A stretch of 38,922 bases of DNA, taken from Bacteroidales bacterium. GTDB taxonomy: Bacteria; Bacteroidota; Bacteroidia; Bacteroidales; Paludibacteraceae. The notes under the pieces are model-generated. The model saw nothing but the letters and a program-made list of their open reading frames with translations, did no database searches and was not told the DNA's origin. The DNA is taken from positions 1 through 38,922 of the forward strand of contig CAAFZS010000040.1 of the NCBI GenBank assembly GCA_900767595.1, in the 5' to 3' direction. Every line of letters begins with the position of its first letter. The stretch's first letter is position 1. The position numbers and the translations under genes were made by a program. Of the stretch, positions 30,733 to 38,524 are shown in pieces.

Positions 30733-31868
30733 AATCCTAACACTTTATCATAGATAGATCTTACTTTCAATCCGGCATTATACCACCGGATCTCATTTAC
30801 TTCCGCTTGTCCTAATGTATGCAGCGACTTGTACATCGCCGGATACTTGACAATCGCATAGATAGCGTCCGCCATCGCGTCTATATCCCAATAATCGGTC
30901 TTAATGGCGTGCGTTAAAATCTCTGCACATCCCGATTGATGGGAGATAATCGACGGACAACCCACCTGCATTGCCTCTAAGGGGGATATACCGAACGGCT
31001 CACTTACCGAAGGCATAATATATACATCCGAGTCGGCTAATATCTCTTGCACTTGTTTGCCGCGCATGAAGCCGGGGAAATGGAACTTATCCGCTATGCC
31101 GCGTTTGGCTACGAGTTCGATCATCTCGTGCATCTTATCCCCCGAACCTGCCATCACAAACCTCACACCATCAGTCTTGGCCAACACCCGTGCCGCCGCT
31201 TCCACAAAGTATTCGGGACCCTTCTGCATCGTAATACGGCCAAGGAAAGTGACCAGTTTGTCTTTTCTCGGGTGCTTAACAAATTCCTCCGGATGCTCCA
31301 GCGGTTCTACGGCATTGTGTACCGTACTTACCTTTGCGGGGTCTTGACCATACTTCTCTATCACCGTTCGACGCGTCAGGTTACTTACACACATAATATG
31401 GTCTGCCATATCCATTCCCCGACGCTCAATAGCATAAACGGTGGGGTTGACATTGCCGCGACTACGGTCAAAATCCGTTGCGTGAACGTGAATAACCAGA
31501 GGCTTACCACTCACCTGCTTGGCAGCTATACCGGCCGGATAGGTCAACCAGTCGTGCGAGTGAATGATATCGAACTGCTCACGATAGGCCAGTTCACGAC
31601 CCACCTGTTCATAGTTACCAATCTCTTCCACAAGGTTATCCGGATAACGACCCGAGAACTCGATACAACCGCGACCCGGCACAGGAACACTGTTGGCACC
31701 GATAATACGAAGGAAAGACTGGTCTTCATCTCCCCAAGGACGGGGGATAACAAAGAGAATCTCCATATCTTCTTGTTGAGCCATACCGCGCGTTAATCCA
31801 TAACTCGCCGTACCCAAACCTCCTAAAATATGGGGAGGGAACTCCCATCCAAACATTAATGCTCTCAT
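30729..31868 (-). CDS. GT4-type glycosyltransferase (likely glycogen synthase-like)
   Basis: The 379-residue protein has the two-domain GT-B pattern: MFGWEFPPHILGGLGTASYG at the start and DVYIMPSVSEPFGISPLEAM in the second half. The order GDE, GT4, GH57 in Bacteroidetes suggests glycogen synthesis from an activated glucose. The donor cannot be proved from sequence. It overlaps the genes on both sides by four bases. Confidence 0.87.
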   Translation of the reverse strand: MRALMFGWEFPPHILGGLGTASYGLTRGMAQQEDMEILFVIPRPWGDEDQSFLRIIGANSVPVPGRGCIEFSGRYPDNLVEEIGNYEQVGRELAYREQFDIIHSHDWLTYPAGIAAKQVSGKPLVIHVHATDFDRSRGNVNPTVYAIERRGMDMADHIMCVSNLTRRTVIEKYGQDPAKVSTVHNAVEPLEHPEEFVKHPRKDKLVTFLGRITMQKGPEYFVEAAARVLAKTDGVRFVMAGSGDKMHEMIELVAKRGIADKFHFPGFMRGKQVQEILADSDVYIMPSVSEPFGISPLEAMQVGCPSIISHQSGCAEILTHAIKTDYWDIDAMADAIYAIVKYPAMYKSLHTLGQAEVNEIRWYNAGLKVRSIYDKVLGL

Positions 31869-33808
31869 ATCTCGTAACGTTTCATGGTATCAATTACACT
31901 AATCACCGCAGCCACACTCGGTGCATAACTCATTCCACCGTGACCTTTATAAGGTGGGTTGCCGTCATAGAGTTCGTTGAGCGTACTAATAGTCAGTTCC
32001 GTCATCTCTTCCTCAAAACCAACGAGCATTCGCTCCATAAAACTCAGTCCGCTATGTTTATATACATTCATATAAGCACGAGCATAAGCAGCTATCGTAT
32101 AAGGCCAAACCGGTCCGTTGTGATAGTTACGGTTACGTTCTTGTTCGCCTCCAATATAGACAGGACGATAACTACCGCTCTTCGGGGATAAGGTACGCAA
32201 ACCGCGCGGGGTCAAAAGTTCCTTCGTACAGATATCCACCACCGCTTTCGCTTGGTGCTTATCCAACGGAGAATAAGGCAACGACACCGCCCAGATCTGG
32301 TTCGGTCTTACCTCTTTATTCGCATAATCGTCAATAACATAGTCGTTCAGATAGACGCCATTCCAGAACGTCTTAACAAAAGCATCCTTCGTTATCTCCG
32401 CTTGATATTCCATCAAGTCTGCCGCCATCTCCTTCCCTAACTCGCGTTGCAGTTCGGCGGTAAACCTTAGGGCGTTGTACCATAGGGCATTGATCTCTAC
32501 GATATACCCGGTACGCGGGGTGATAGGATAGCCGTTCTCTGTTGCTGCCATCCAAGTGGCAGGACGCTGACTACCGTCTGTCCAAATAAGGTTATTCTGG
32601 TGCACGAAAGCACGCGGATGCTTCTGTTTGCGATAGAGGTCGATGATGGCTATACAGAGTTTACCATATTTCTCTGCCGCCTGTTTGGGTGTATATTTAT
32701 GCGCATATTTCTGGAACGCACGAATAAGCCATAGCAACGCATCCGGTTCATCCAATCCCTGCAAATCACTATCCGCACTCCACTCTCCACTATCCACTAT
32801 CGACTCTACCAACGGCACTGCCGTTTTGTCCATAATCGCTTCCCAATATTCGGGACGATCAATATCGAGCGTGCAACTCGGAGTAGCAAAGAACTCCTCA
32901 CGGGCGGTAGCGTGGAACCACGGATAGCCGGCGAGTAGATAGCACTTATCGCCTACTCGTTTGTAGAACTGCGAAGCAGCATTGCGCAGACAGTCAAACA
33001 TCGATGTCTTATCAATACGGTGACCTGTCTCTTTGGTCCAAAGCGCCTTCAAGCCGGCGGACTTTATTTCACTCACCCCTGCGGAGAAGATCACACTCTC
33101 CCCTTGTTTCATTGCCACCTCGAAATATCCGGGAACCAACAAGTCTTCTTTATATTCGTATCCACGCTCCTGCTCCTTGGGGTACTCTATATCCTTGTAC
33201 CATTGCGGGTCGTGGTTATAGGTCACTTTCTTACTGAACTGCATAAACAGTTGCGGGAAACCCGGGTACATCTGATTGACCCGACCATTGTCGCAATCAT
33301 TCATGTCTGTGTTCGCTTGTCCGTTCGCTTTCGTCAGCGTGTTCGTGCTGCGGAACGCAAGGAACGGCTTGAAACGAAGGATGGTCGGTGAGCCTGCCTC
33401 AACCAATGTATAGCGAACTAGCACACGGGGTTCGCAACTCACCAGCAAACGCTCTTTGGTGAGGATGACCCCTCCTACGCGATAGGTGGTTTTGGTGACT
33501 GTCTCGCATTCAAACTGACGAATGTACTTATGCCCATTGGGTAAGAACATATCGCTATACTTGTGAATACCTAAATTAAAGTGCGCCCCGTGTTGGATGA
33601 CCGTCTCATCTAAAGACGACAGCAACACATAGTTATCGGGGCCCAACTGAGGAATAGGCATCACCAACTGGCCATGGTACTTACGGGTGTTGCAGTCCAC
33701 CAGTGTGGTGGCGTTATACACTCCCGCGCGGTTCGTTCGAAGGATTTCCTTACTGAGCGAACGCTCTAAATTGACCAATAACGTCTTATCAAAGTTTAGA
33801 TAACTCAT
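31865..33808 (-). CDS. Glycogen debranching enzyme
   Basis: The 647-residue protein has an N-terminal GDE_N-like part (AGVYNATTLVDCNTRKYHGQ, YVLLSSLDETV) and a C-terminal GH-like alpha-barrel with GLDEPDALLWLIRAFQKY, TGYIVEINALWYNALRF and NYHNGPVWPYTIAAYARAYM. It removes branches from glycogen. Residues about 333-347 (VDSGEWSADSD) come from heptamer array B3 and sit in the variable linker before GLDEPD, a catalytic-domain motif. It overlaps manC by 20 bases and GT4 by four. Confidence 0.93.
   Translation of the reverse strand: MSYLNFDKTLLVNLERSLSKEILRTNRAGVYNATTLVDCNTRKYHGQLVMPIPQLGPDNYVLLSSLDETVIQHGAHFNLGIHKYSDMFLPNGHKYIRQFECETVTKTTYRVGGVILTKERLLVSCEPRVLVRYTLVEAGSPTILRFKPFLAFRSTNTLTKANGQANTDMNDCDNGRVNQMYPGFPQLFMQFSKKVTYNHDPQWYKDIEYPKEQERGYEYKEDLLVPGYFEVAMKQGESVIFSAGVSEIKSAGLKALWTKETGHRIDKTSMFDCLRNAASQFYKRVGDKCYLLAGYPWFHATAREEFFATPSCTLDIDRPEYWEAIMDKTAVPLVESIVDSGEWSADSDLQGLDEPDALLWLIRAFQKYAHKYTPKQAAEKYGKLCIAIIDLYRKQKHPRAFVHQNNLIWTDGSQRPATWMAATENGYPITPRTGYIVEINALWYNALRFTAELQRELGKEMAADLMEYQAEITKDAFVKTFWNGVYLNDYVIDDYANKEVRPNQIWAVSLPYSPLDKHQAKAVVDICTKELLTPRGLRTLSPKSGSYRPVYIGGEQERNRNYHNGPVWPYTIAAYARAYMNVYKHSGLSFMERMLVGFEEEMTELTISTLNELYDGNPPYKGHGGMSYAPSVAAVISVIDTMKRYEI
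32767..32808. repeat. Heptamer array B3 (CACTATC/CACTCTC) inside the debranching enzyme gene
   Basis: About six units with a 7-base period. It is in the orientation opposite to B1 and B2 relative to its gene, so GATAGTG units are read as DSGEWSADSD. Confidence 0.88.
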
Positions 33809-34910
33809 AATCGCTTACAAATTGGCGTATCTGTTGTTCATCTTGTTGTTTACAAATCAATAGCACTCCCCCCGACTCAGCTATAATCATATCATCTACC
33901 CCTTCTACCACTACGTACCCTACTCCCCTACTCCTCTCCTCCTCTACTCCCTTATTCTCCAACGCCACAATATTCCTTTTCGCATTATAGAACCGCACCT
34001 TCCCATGCAACGCCACATTCTCCCCTTCCCCTTTCTCGCTTAACGCATAGAGGGAACCCCAAGTGCCTAAGTCGCTCCATCCGAAGTCGGCGGGGATGAC
34101 ATATACATTTTTGGCAGGTTCCATCACCCCGTAGTCAATGGATACGTTTTGACACTCAGGAAAATGGGCTTGGATATAAGCCTCTTCTTGATCGGTACCC
34201 AAAACGGGCATGGCTTTATCAAAGATGGCATAGATGGACGGCAAATAATTCTTGAAGGCTTGTTCTATCGAGTTTAAGTTCCAGATAAAAATGCCTGCAT
34301 TCCAAAGATAATCCCCGGCTGCCACATACTGCTTCGCCGTCTCCAAATCCGGTTTCTCCTTAAATGCCTCCACTCTCTTAACTCTACACTCTAAACTCTC
34401 AACTCTACACTTAATATACCCGTACCCCGTCTCCGGCCGTGTAGGTTTCATACCTAAGGTAATCAGTGCATCGTTTTCTGAGGCAAAGTCAAGTGCTTGC
34501 CCCGCTACCCGTTGGAACTCCGCTTCATCCAAAATCAGATGGTCAGATGGCGCGACAATCACCCTACTCCTCTCCCCCTCTACTCCTCTACTCCTCTCCA
34601 TCGCGCGAACACGCGCCATGGCATACGCGATACATGGTGCGGTATTTCTCCGCGCAGGTTCACAAAGAATCTGCTCGGGTTTGAGTTCGGGTATCTGTTC
34701 TAAAATAAGCGGTTTATAAGCCACGTTGGTAGCAATCAAGATATGCTCAACAGGGACCAACGTTCGAAAACGTTGAACCGTCATTTGGAGCAAACTGCGC
34801 CCTGTCCCGAAGAAGTCCAGGAACTGTTTGGGTCTTTCGTTGGTACTGAACGGCCAAAAACGGCTACCAATGCCGCCCGCCATAATTACGCAATAATTGT
34901 TCTCGTTCAT
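33789..34910 (-). CDS. manC: Mannose-1-phosphate guanylyltransferase
   Basis: The 373-residue protein has the nucleotidyltransferase motif CVIMAGGIGSRFWP, the FxEKP-like motif (FKEKPDLETAKQYV) and the C-terminal VLLICKQQDEQQIRQFV. It makes GDP-mannose from mannose-1-phosphate and GTP. Three separate variable loops are encoded by tandem arrays: A6 (residues about 104-116, ERSRGVEGERSR), D1 (about 166-180, CRVESLECRVKRVE) and A5 (about 319-331, GVEEERSRGVG). All motifs of the fold are intact around them. It is the first gene after promoter 34993-35024. Confidence 0.95.
   Translation of the reverse strand: MNENNYCVIMAGGIGSRFWPFSTNERPKQFLDFFGTGRSLLQMTVQRFRTLVPVEHILIATNVAYKPLILEQIPELKPEQILCEPARRNTAPCIAYAMARVRAMERSRGVEGERSRVIVAPSDHLILDEAEFQRVAGQALDFASENDALITLGMKPTRPETGYGYIKCRVESLECRVKRVEAFKEKPDLETAKQYVAAGDYLWNAGIFIWNLNSIEQAFKNYLPSIYAIFDKAMPVLGTDQEEAYIQAHFPECQNVSIDYGVMEPAKNVYVIPADFGWSDLGTWGSLYALSEKGEGENVALHGKVRFYNAKRNIVALENKGVEEERSRGVGYVVVEGVDDMIIAESGGVLLICKQQDEQQIRQFVSDYELSKL
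33917..33952. repeat. Octamer array A5 inside manC
   Basis: Four 8-base units (CTACTCCC, CTACTCCT, CTCCTCCT, CTACTCCC). Read in the opposite orientation to A2-A4 as GVEEERSRGVG. Confidence 0.9.
34369..34411. repeat. Heptamer array D1 (NNNACTC units) inside manC
   Basis: About six units: CACTCTC TTAACTC TACACTC and so on. Encodes CRVESLECRVKRVE, with a 7-residue period. Confidence 0.9.
34562..34599. repeat. Octamer array A6 inside manC
   Basis: About 4.5 units of CTACTCCT type; encodes ERSRGVEGERSR. Confidence 0.9.
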
Positions 34911-34927
34911 CTTTGTACTTTGTATAT

Positions 34928-34969
34928 ACTTATACGCGCAAGTGTGTACTTATATACGCGCAAGTACAC
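34928..34969 (-). repeat. 20-22 base repeat and hairpin in the manC leader
   Basis: Two copies of ACTTATACGCGCAAGT with small differences. Within the pair, GTGTACTT (34944-34951) and AAGTACAC (34962-34969) form a perfect 8-base stem with a 10-base loop. A degenerate third copy follows. It may be a regulatory hairpin in the 5' leader. Confidence 0.7.
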
Positions 34970-34992
34970 GCCCACTTACGCGAATTGGGTGA

Positions 34993-35024
34993 CAAAGATA
35001 CAACAAAAATTTGATATATGCAAA
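34993..35024 (-). promoter_or_regulatory. Promoter for the manC-to-trxA run
   Basis: The reverse strand has TTTG (35021-35024), a 20-base gap starting CATATATC, then TATCTTTG (34993-35000). The leader to the manC ATG is about 77 bases and includes the hairpin repeat. Confidence 0.82.
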
Positions 35025-35068
35025 AATATTTGCTTTTTTTAGGCAAAAAGGTGTATTTTGCACGAAAA

Positions 35069-36529
35069 TCACCTCATTTTTTGACCTAATGTGTCATAGC
35101 AACCTCCATTAGCTTCGATAATAAATCGACCACGCTTCAAGACCTTCCTGTATCCCGTTTCTTGTTTCTCGTTTCTCGTATCTCGTATCTGACGAAGGTC
35201 CGTAATAGGTTTCGTCTTTACCGGACGGCAAGCAAAACCAAGATAACGGTCATCGGCACCTATAGTCATGGGATTGGTGTCAGAGAAGTGAACGGAGAGA
35301 GCCTGATTGGGGTTGGCTTGATTCAAGTATTTGGTGAAATAATAGAAGTCAGTTTTAGATTGAACGGCATAGATTCCCTCGTGATATCCGGAGGTTGGAA
35401 GGAAGATTTGTGCCTGTTCATAGCCCGGGACCTTACTCTGAATCAAATATCCGGAGCCATTCATCATCTCGGCCCACGTCCAAGTACACTGCGTGTATAG
35501 TTCGTTCCAATCCGTAGTATCGGGCATATGCCAATCCCCGCCCCAGTTATAAGCTGCCGGATCGTCGTCTGTATCTAAGACCACTTTCCCGTCCACTTCT
35601 CCATAATCGGGATTGGTGTTATATTTGGTGAGGTTGTTTTCAGTACCATAATTATAGTTTTCCCACGTAGCATCCTTGCCGGAAACATGCTGTGCTTCGC
35701 CCCAAGGGAAATACCATCCGGGGCGATCAAAGAAGTCGGTACCGATATTATTCACCGCCCAAAGGGAAGAGAGCCCGAGGTCTACAGCGGTACGGTGTTC
35801 GCCGGTTTCCACATAAACAGGACGTACATTCACTCCGTAATTGCGGTGACCGATTACATTAAACACGTCGCTTGGATCAGGGAAAACGAAATAATCGCAG
35901 TCATAGGACATTGCCTCTTCTAAGGTAGCGGTCATATAATAGGCACCGGTATCGGGTTCTTCCATCAAACGCCAATACCCGCTATCGCGGACGCCTACGC
36001 AAGGGAAGAAAATAGACCTATCTTCGTAGCCGGGAACATTGCTAGTCATACGAAGCCCTAAAACCCCGTTCTCGGTCACCATTTCGTGCGTAGTATTGTT
36101 TTCCAATTCCATATATTCGTCCATCGTTGGTGTGCGCCATTGTGCTCCCCAATGTACCGTGGCAGCATCATCTTCGGGCAAAAGAGTGGAGAGACCATCT
36201 ACAAACCCTTGATAACCATCGTTGGATTTGAGACAATACTTAGTCATCTGATGACGAAAGTCTCCTTCTTTTTCGTCCGCAGCGCACCATTTATAATGAG
36301 CCCAGTCAAAAGAACGCTCGTAGCCCGTCGTCTTGTCGGGGGTAATATAATCGGGGGTAGGGTCTCCATAAGCAAAGAAAGCACCTATTCCACGAACACT
36401 ATCAGCGCCTACATTCATCGTCGCCCATTTCGTTCCGGAGGGTAAACCTAAATCCACATACTCGTGTTGTTCATTAGCCAACACGTTAACAGCGATCATC
36501 ATCGCACTAATAAGGAAAAGTTTTTTCAT
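35069..36529 (-). CDS. Secreted protein with two FISUMP-like modules
   Basis: The 486-residue protein has a signal peptide (MKKLFLISAMMIAVNVLA) and two related modules: YVDLGLPSGTKWATMNVGA from about residue 24, and TAVDLGLSSLWAVNNIGTD from about 240. These match the FISUMP-type repeat common in Bacteroidetes. The end (KRGRFIIEANGGCYDTLGQKMR in part) looks like the short C-terminal strand module seen on exported Bacteroidetes proteins. Just before it, residues about 446-459 (IRDTRNEKQETGYR) are encoded by heptamer array F1. Likely extracellular; function unknown. Confidence 0.83.
   Translation of the reverse strand: MKKLFLISAMMIAVNVLANEQHEYVDLGLPSGTKWATMNVGADSVRGIGAFFAYGDPTPDYITPDKTTGYERSFDWAHYKWCAADEKEGDFRHQMTKYCLKSNDGYQGFVDGLSTLLPEDDAATVHWGAQWRTPTMDEYMELENNTTHEMVTENGVLGLRMTSNVPGYEDRSIFFPCVGVRDSGYWRLMEEPDTGAYYMTATLEEAMSYDCDYFVFPDPSDVFNVIGHRNYGVNVRPVYVETGEHRTAVDLGLSSLWAVNNIGTDFFDRPGWYFPWGEAQHVSGKDATWENYNYGTENNLTKYNTNPDYGEVDGKVVLDTDDDPAAYNWGGDWHMPDTTDWNELYTQCTWTWAEMMNGSGYLIQSKVPGYEQAQIFLPTSGYHEGIYAVQSKTDFYYFTKYLNQANPNQALSVHFSDTNPMTIGADDRYLGFACRPVKTKPITDLRQIRDTRNEKQETGYRKVLKRGRFIIEANGGCYDTLGQKMR
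35152..35192. repeat. Heptamer array F1 (CTCGTTT/CTCGTAT)
   Basis: About five to six units with a 7-base period in the linker before the C-terminal module of the FISUMP protein. Confidence 0.9.
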
Positions 36530-37410
36530 TATATATTATAATTTAAATAGGTGTCAGAATGAGTGACCTTCAACTCGACCTCGCGGCCAAGCCAAAGGGG
36601 AAGGTTGTTTTCCACATGACCGGCAGGAAAATTAAATGCTACCGGATAATCATACTCCGCTACCGCACGAAGAATCGTCTCTTCTATCGTCTCCTGCATA
36701 CCAGGGTCTTGTTCGCAATCCGTGAACTGACCCACAATCAGACCACTCAGGTTCGCTAAAACCCCGCTCAGACGCAGGTTTTGCATCATCCTGTCAATAT
36801 GGTAATGCCGCTCGGCGATATCCTCGATGAAGAGGATGGGATGTAGAGGAGTAGAGGAGTAGAGGAGTAGGGACGAAAGACTATAAGGTGTACCTTGTAG
36901 GCCGTAGAGGACGGAGAGGTTGCCTCCGACAAGTGTACCACGCGCTGCCCAGCAGCGACTTGTGGATTGTGGATTGTGGATTGTGGATTGTGGATTGTTG
37001 TCTAAGAATTGGCGGAAGAGGCGGATAGGTTCGCTATCCTCAGGGAGGATGGCAATATGTTTGCACATGATACTATGCAGCGAGGGTACGCCAATGGTGT
37101 GCATCAATTGGTGCAAAGCGGTGATATCGGAGAAACCGATAACGAGTTTTTTTGTTGGATGGATTCGGTCAATGATTCGTTGTAATCCGTACCCGCCGCG
37201 GGCGCATAGGATAGCATCGACTTCGGGGTCTGCAAATGCGACATTAATGTCGCTAAGTCGTTGCTCATCCGTAGCCGCAAAGCGTCCCCATGAAGTGCGG
37301 GTAAACTGACCCTCGGTAACACAATGGCCCCACGCCTCCAGGCGCCGTTTGGCAGCGTCTATAAGCGTGGGGTCTATGGAGCCCGAAGGGCAGACTATGC
37401 GAATGTGCAT
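36529..37410 (-). CDS. ldcA: LD-carboxypeptidase (peptidase S66)
   Basis: The 293-residue protein has the S66 triad in context: Ser94 in GFSDITALH, Glu196 in FIEDI and His265 in PAGH. It cleaves the L,D bond in peptidoglycan tetrapeptides during recycling; the lack of a signal peptide fits a cytoplasmic place. Two loops between Ser94 and Glu196 are encoded by arrays: B2 (residues about 138-152, NPQSTIHNPQST) and A7 (about 178-190, SLLLYSSTPLHP). The family has a short linker and a DIDTKGK-like turn there. Its stop overlaps the next gene start by one base. Confidence 0.92.
   Translation of the reverse strand: MHIRIVCPSGSIDPTLIDAAKRRLEAWGHCVTEGQFTRTSWGRFAATDEQRLSDINVAFADPEVDAILCARGGYGLQRIIDRIHPTKKLVIGFSDITALHQLMHTIGVPSLHSIMCKHIAILPEDSEPIRLFRQFLDNNPQSTIHNPQSTSRCWAARGTLVGGNLSVLYGLQGTPYSLSSLLLYSSTPLHPILFIEDIAERHYHIDRMMQNLRLSGVLANLSGLIVGQFTDCEQDPGMQETIEETILRAVAEYDYPVAFNFPAGHVENNLPLWLGREVELKVTHSDTYLNYNI
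36842..36873. repeat. Octamer array A7 inside ldcA
   Basis: About 3.5 units GTAGAGGA with an 8-base period, read as LLLYSSTPLHP, as in A2. Confidence 0.92.
36960..36997. repeat. Heptamer array B2 (GTGGATT x5) inside ldcA
   Basis: Five identical 7-base units in a row, the cleanest array in the window. Read as NPQSTIHNPQST, a perfect 7-residue repeat. Confidence 0.95.
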
Positions 37411-37414
37411 GATA

Positions 37415-37433
37415 ACACTCTACACTCTCAACT
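37415..37433. repeat. Heptamer array D2 (CACTCTA/CACTCTC), intergenic
   Basis: About 2.5 units in the 24-base gap between mdh and ldcA, the same unit as D1 inside manC. Confidence 0.7.
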
Positions 37434-37434
37434 A

Positions 37435-38376
37435 TTAAAGAACATTCAGTTCTTTGAGCACACTCGTAGTCTTGCGAACAGCGGCTTCGCTTTCGCGCAG
37501 TTGAGCCATCTCGTCGGACGAGATCTTGAGTTCGAGCACTTTCTCGATACCGTTCTTACCGATGACGCAGGGTACACCGATATATAGGTCTTTAATGCCG
37601 TACTCGCCTTCGCAGTATGCGGAGCAAGGAATGAGTTTCTTCTGATCCTTAACGATTGCCTCAGCCACACTGGCAGCAGCAGCACCCGGAGCCATCCAAG
37701 CGCTCGTACCGAGCAGACCGGTCAACGTAGCACCGCCAACCATCGTGTTCTTAACGACTTCGTCAATCTCCTCGTCGGTGAGGAATTGGCTAACGTGCAT
37801 ACCTTTGTAGGTCATAAAACTCTTCAAAGGAATCATGGTCGTGTCGCCGTGACCGCCGATAACGAAACCGTCAACATCATTGGCGTTGCAGTTCAGTTTC
37901 TGGCTCAAGAAATATTTAAGACGGGCGCTATCCAAAGCACCACCCATACCGATGACGCGGTTGCGAGGCAGACCAAGAGCAGCCTTTGCCAAGTAAGCCA
38001 TCGTATCCATCGGGTTGGAAACAACGATTACGATAGCGTTAGGCGAGTAGGTGAGCAGTTGCGAAGCAACGGCTTTTACGATACCGGCATTCACGCCGAT
38101 GAGTTCCTCACGGGTCATACCGGGTTTACGGGGAATGCCGCTGGTGATGATAACCACATCGGAATCAGCAGTCTTGCTGTAATCGTTCGTTACACCTTCT
38201 ACCACGGTGTCAAAGCCCATCAATTGAGCGGTTTGCATGATATCCATAGCCTTACCTTCGGCAAGACCTTCCTTGATATCAATAAGACATACTTTGTCAG
38301 CTACTTCGTTCACTGCCAACACATTTGCACAAGTTGCGCCTACATTGCCGGCGCCTACAACGGTGATTTTAGACAT
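37435..38376 (-). CDS. mdh: Malate dehydrogenase (LDH-like type)
   Basis: The 313-residue protein has the Rossmann ITVVGAGNVGATCANVLA, the substrate loop IPRKPGMTREEL, VVSNPMDTMAYL and catalytic-His motif GGHGDTT. It interconverts malate and oxaloacetate with NAD+. Length and motifs are normal. It has its own promoter and is followed by ldcA after 24 bases. Confidence 0.97.
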   Translation of the reverse strand: MSKITVVGAGNVGATCANVLAVNEVADKVCLIDIKEGLAEGKAMDIMQTAQLMGFDTVVEGVTNDYSKTADSDVVIITSGIPRKPGMTREELIGVNAGIVKAVASQLLTYSPNAIVIVVSNPMDTMAYLAKAALGLPRNRVIGMGGALDSARLKYFLSQKLNCNANDVDGFVIGGHGDTTMIPLKSFMTYKGMHVSQFLTDEEIDEVVKNTMVGGATLTGLLGTSAWMAPGAAAASVAEAIVKDQKKLIPCSAYCEGEYGIKDLYIGVPCVIGKNGIEKVLELKISSDEMAQLRESEAAVRKTTSVLKELNVL

Positions 38377-38441
38377 AGTAAAAATGAATTTTTAATGTAT
38401 ATTTTATAATGTATAAATGTATGTTTTCTCAAATCAAGGCA

Positions 38442-38473
38442 CAAAGATACTGCTTTTTTTTGAATTGTGCAAA
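38442..38473 (-). promoter_or_regulatory. Promoter for mdh
   Basis: The reverse strand has TTTG (38470-38473), a 20-base gap with an A8 run, then TATCTTTG (38442-38449). The leader is about 60 bases. Confidence 0.82.
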
Positions 38474-38488
38474 TTTATTTGCATTTTA

Positions 38489-38520
38489 TTTGGTTATATC
38501 AAAAAAAAGTTGTACTTTTG
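38489..38520 (+). promoter_or_regulatory. Promoter for the edge carboxylesterase gene
   Basis: TTTG (38489-38492), a 20-base gap with TATATC and an A8 run, then TACTTTTG (38513-38520). The ATG follows only four bases later. Confidence 0.82.
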
Positions 38521-38524
38521 CAGC

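Noticed and set aside
36960..36997. Heptamer arrays as a CRISPR array
   Set aside because: Units are 7 bases with no spacers and lie in coding sequence; no cas genes are visible.
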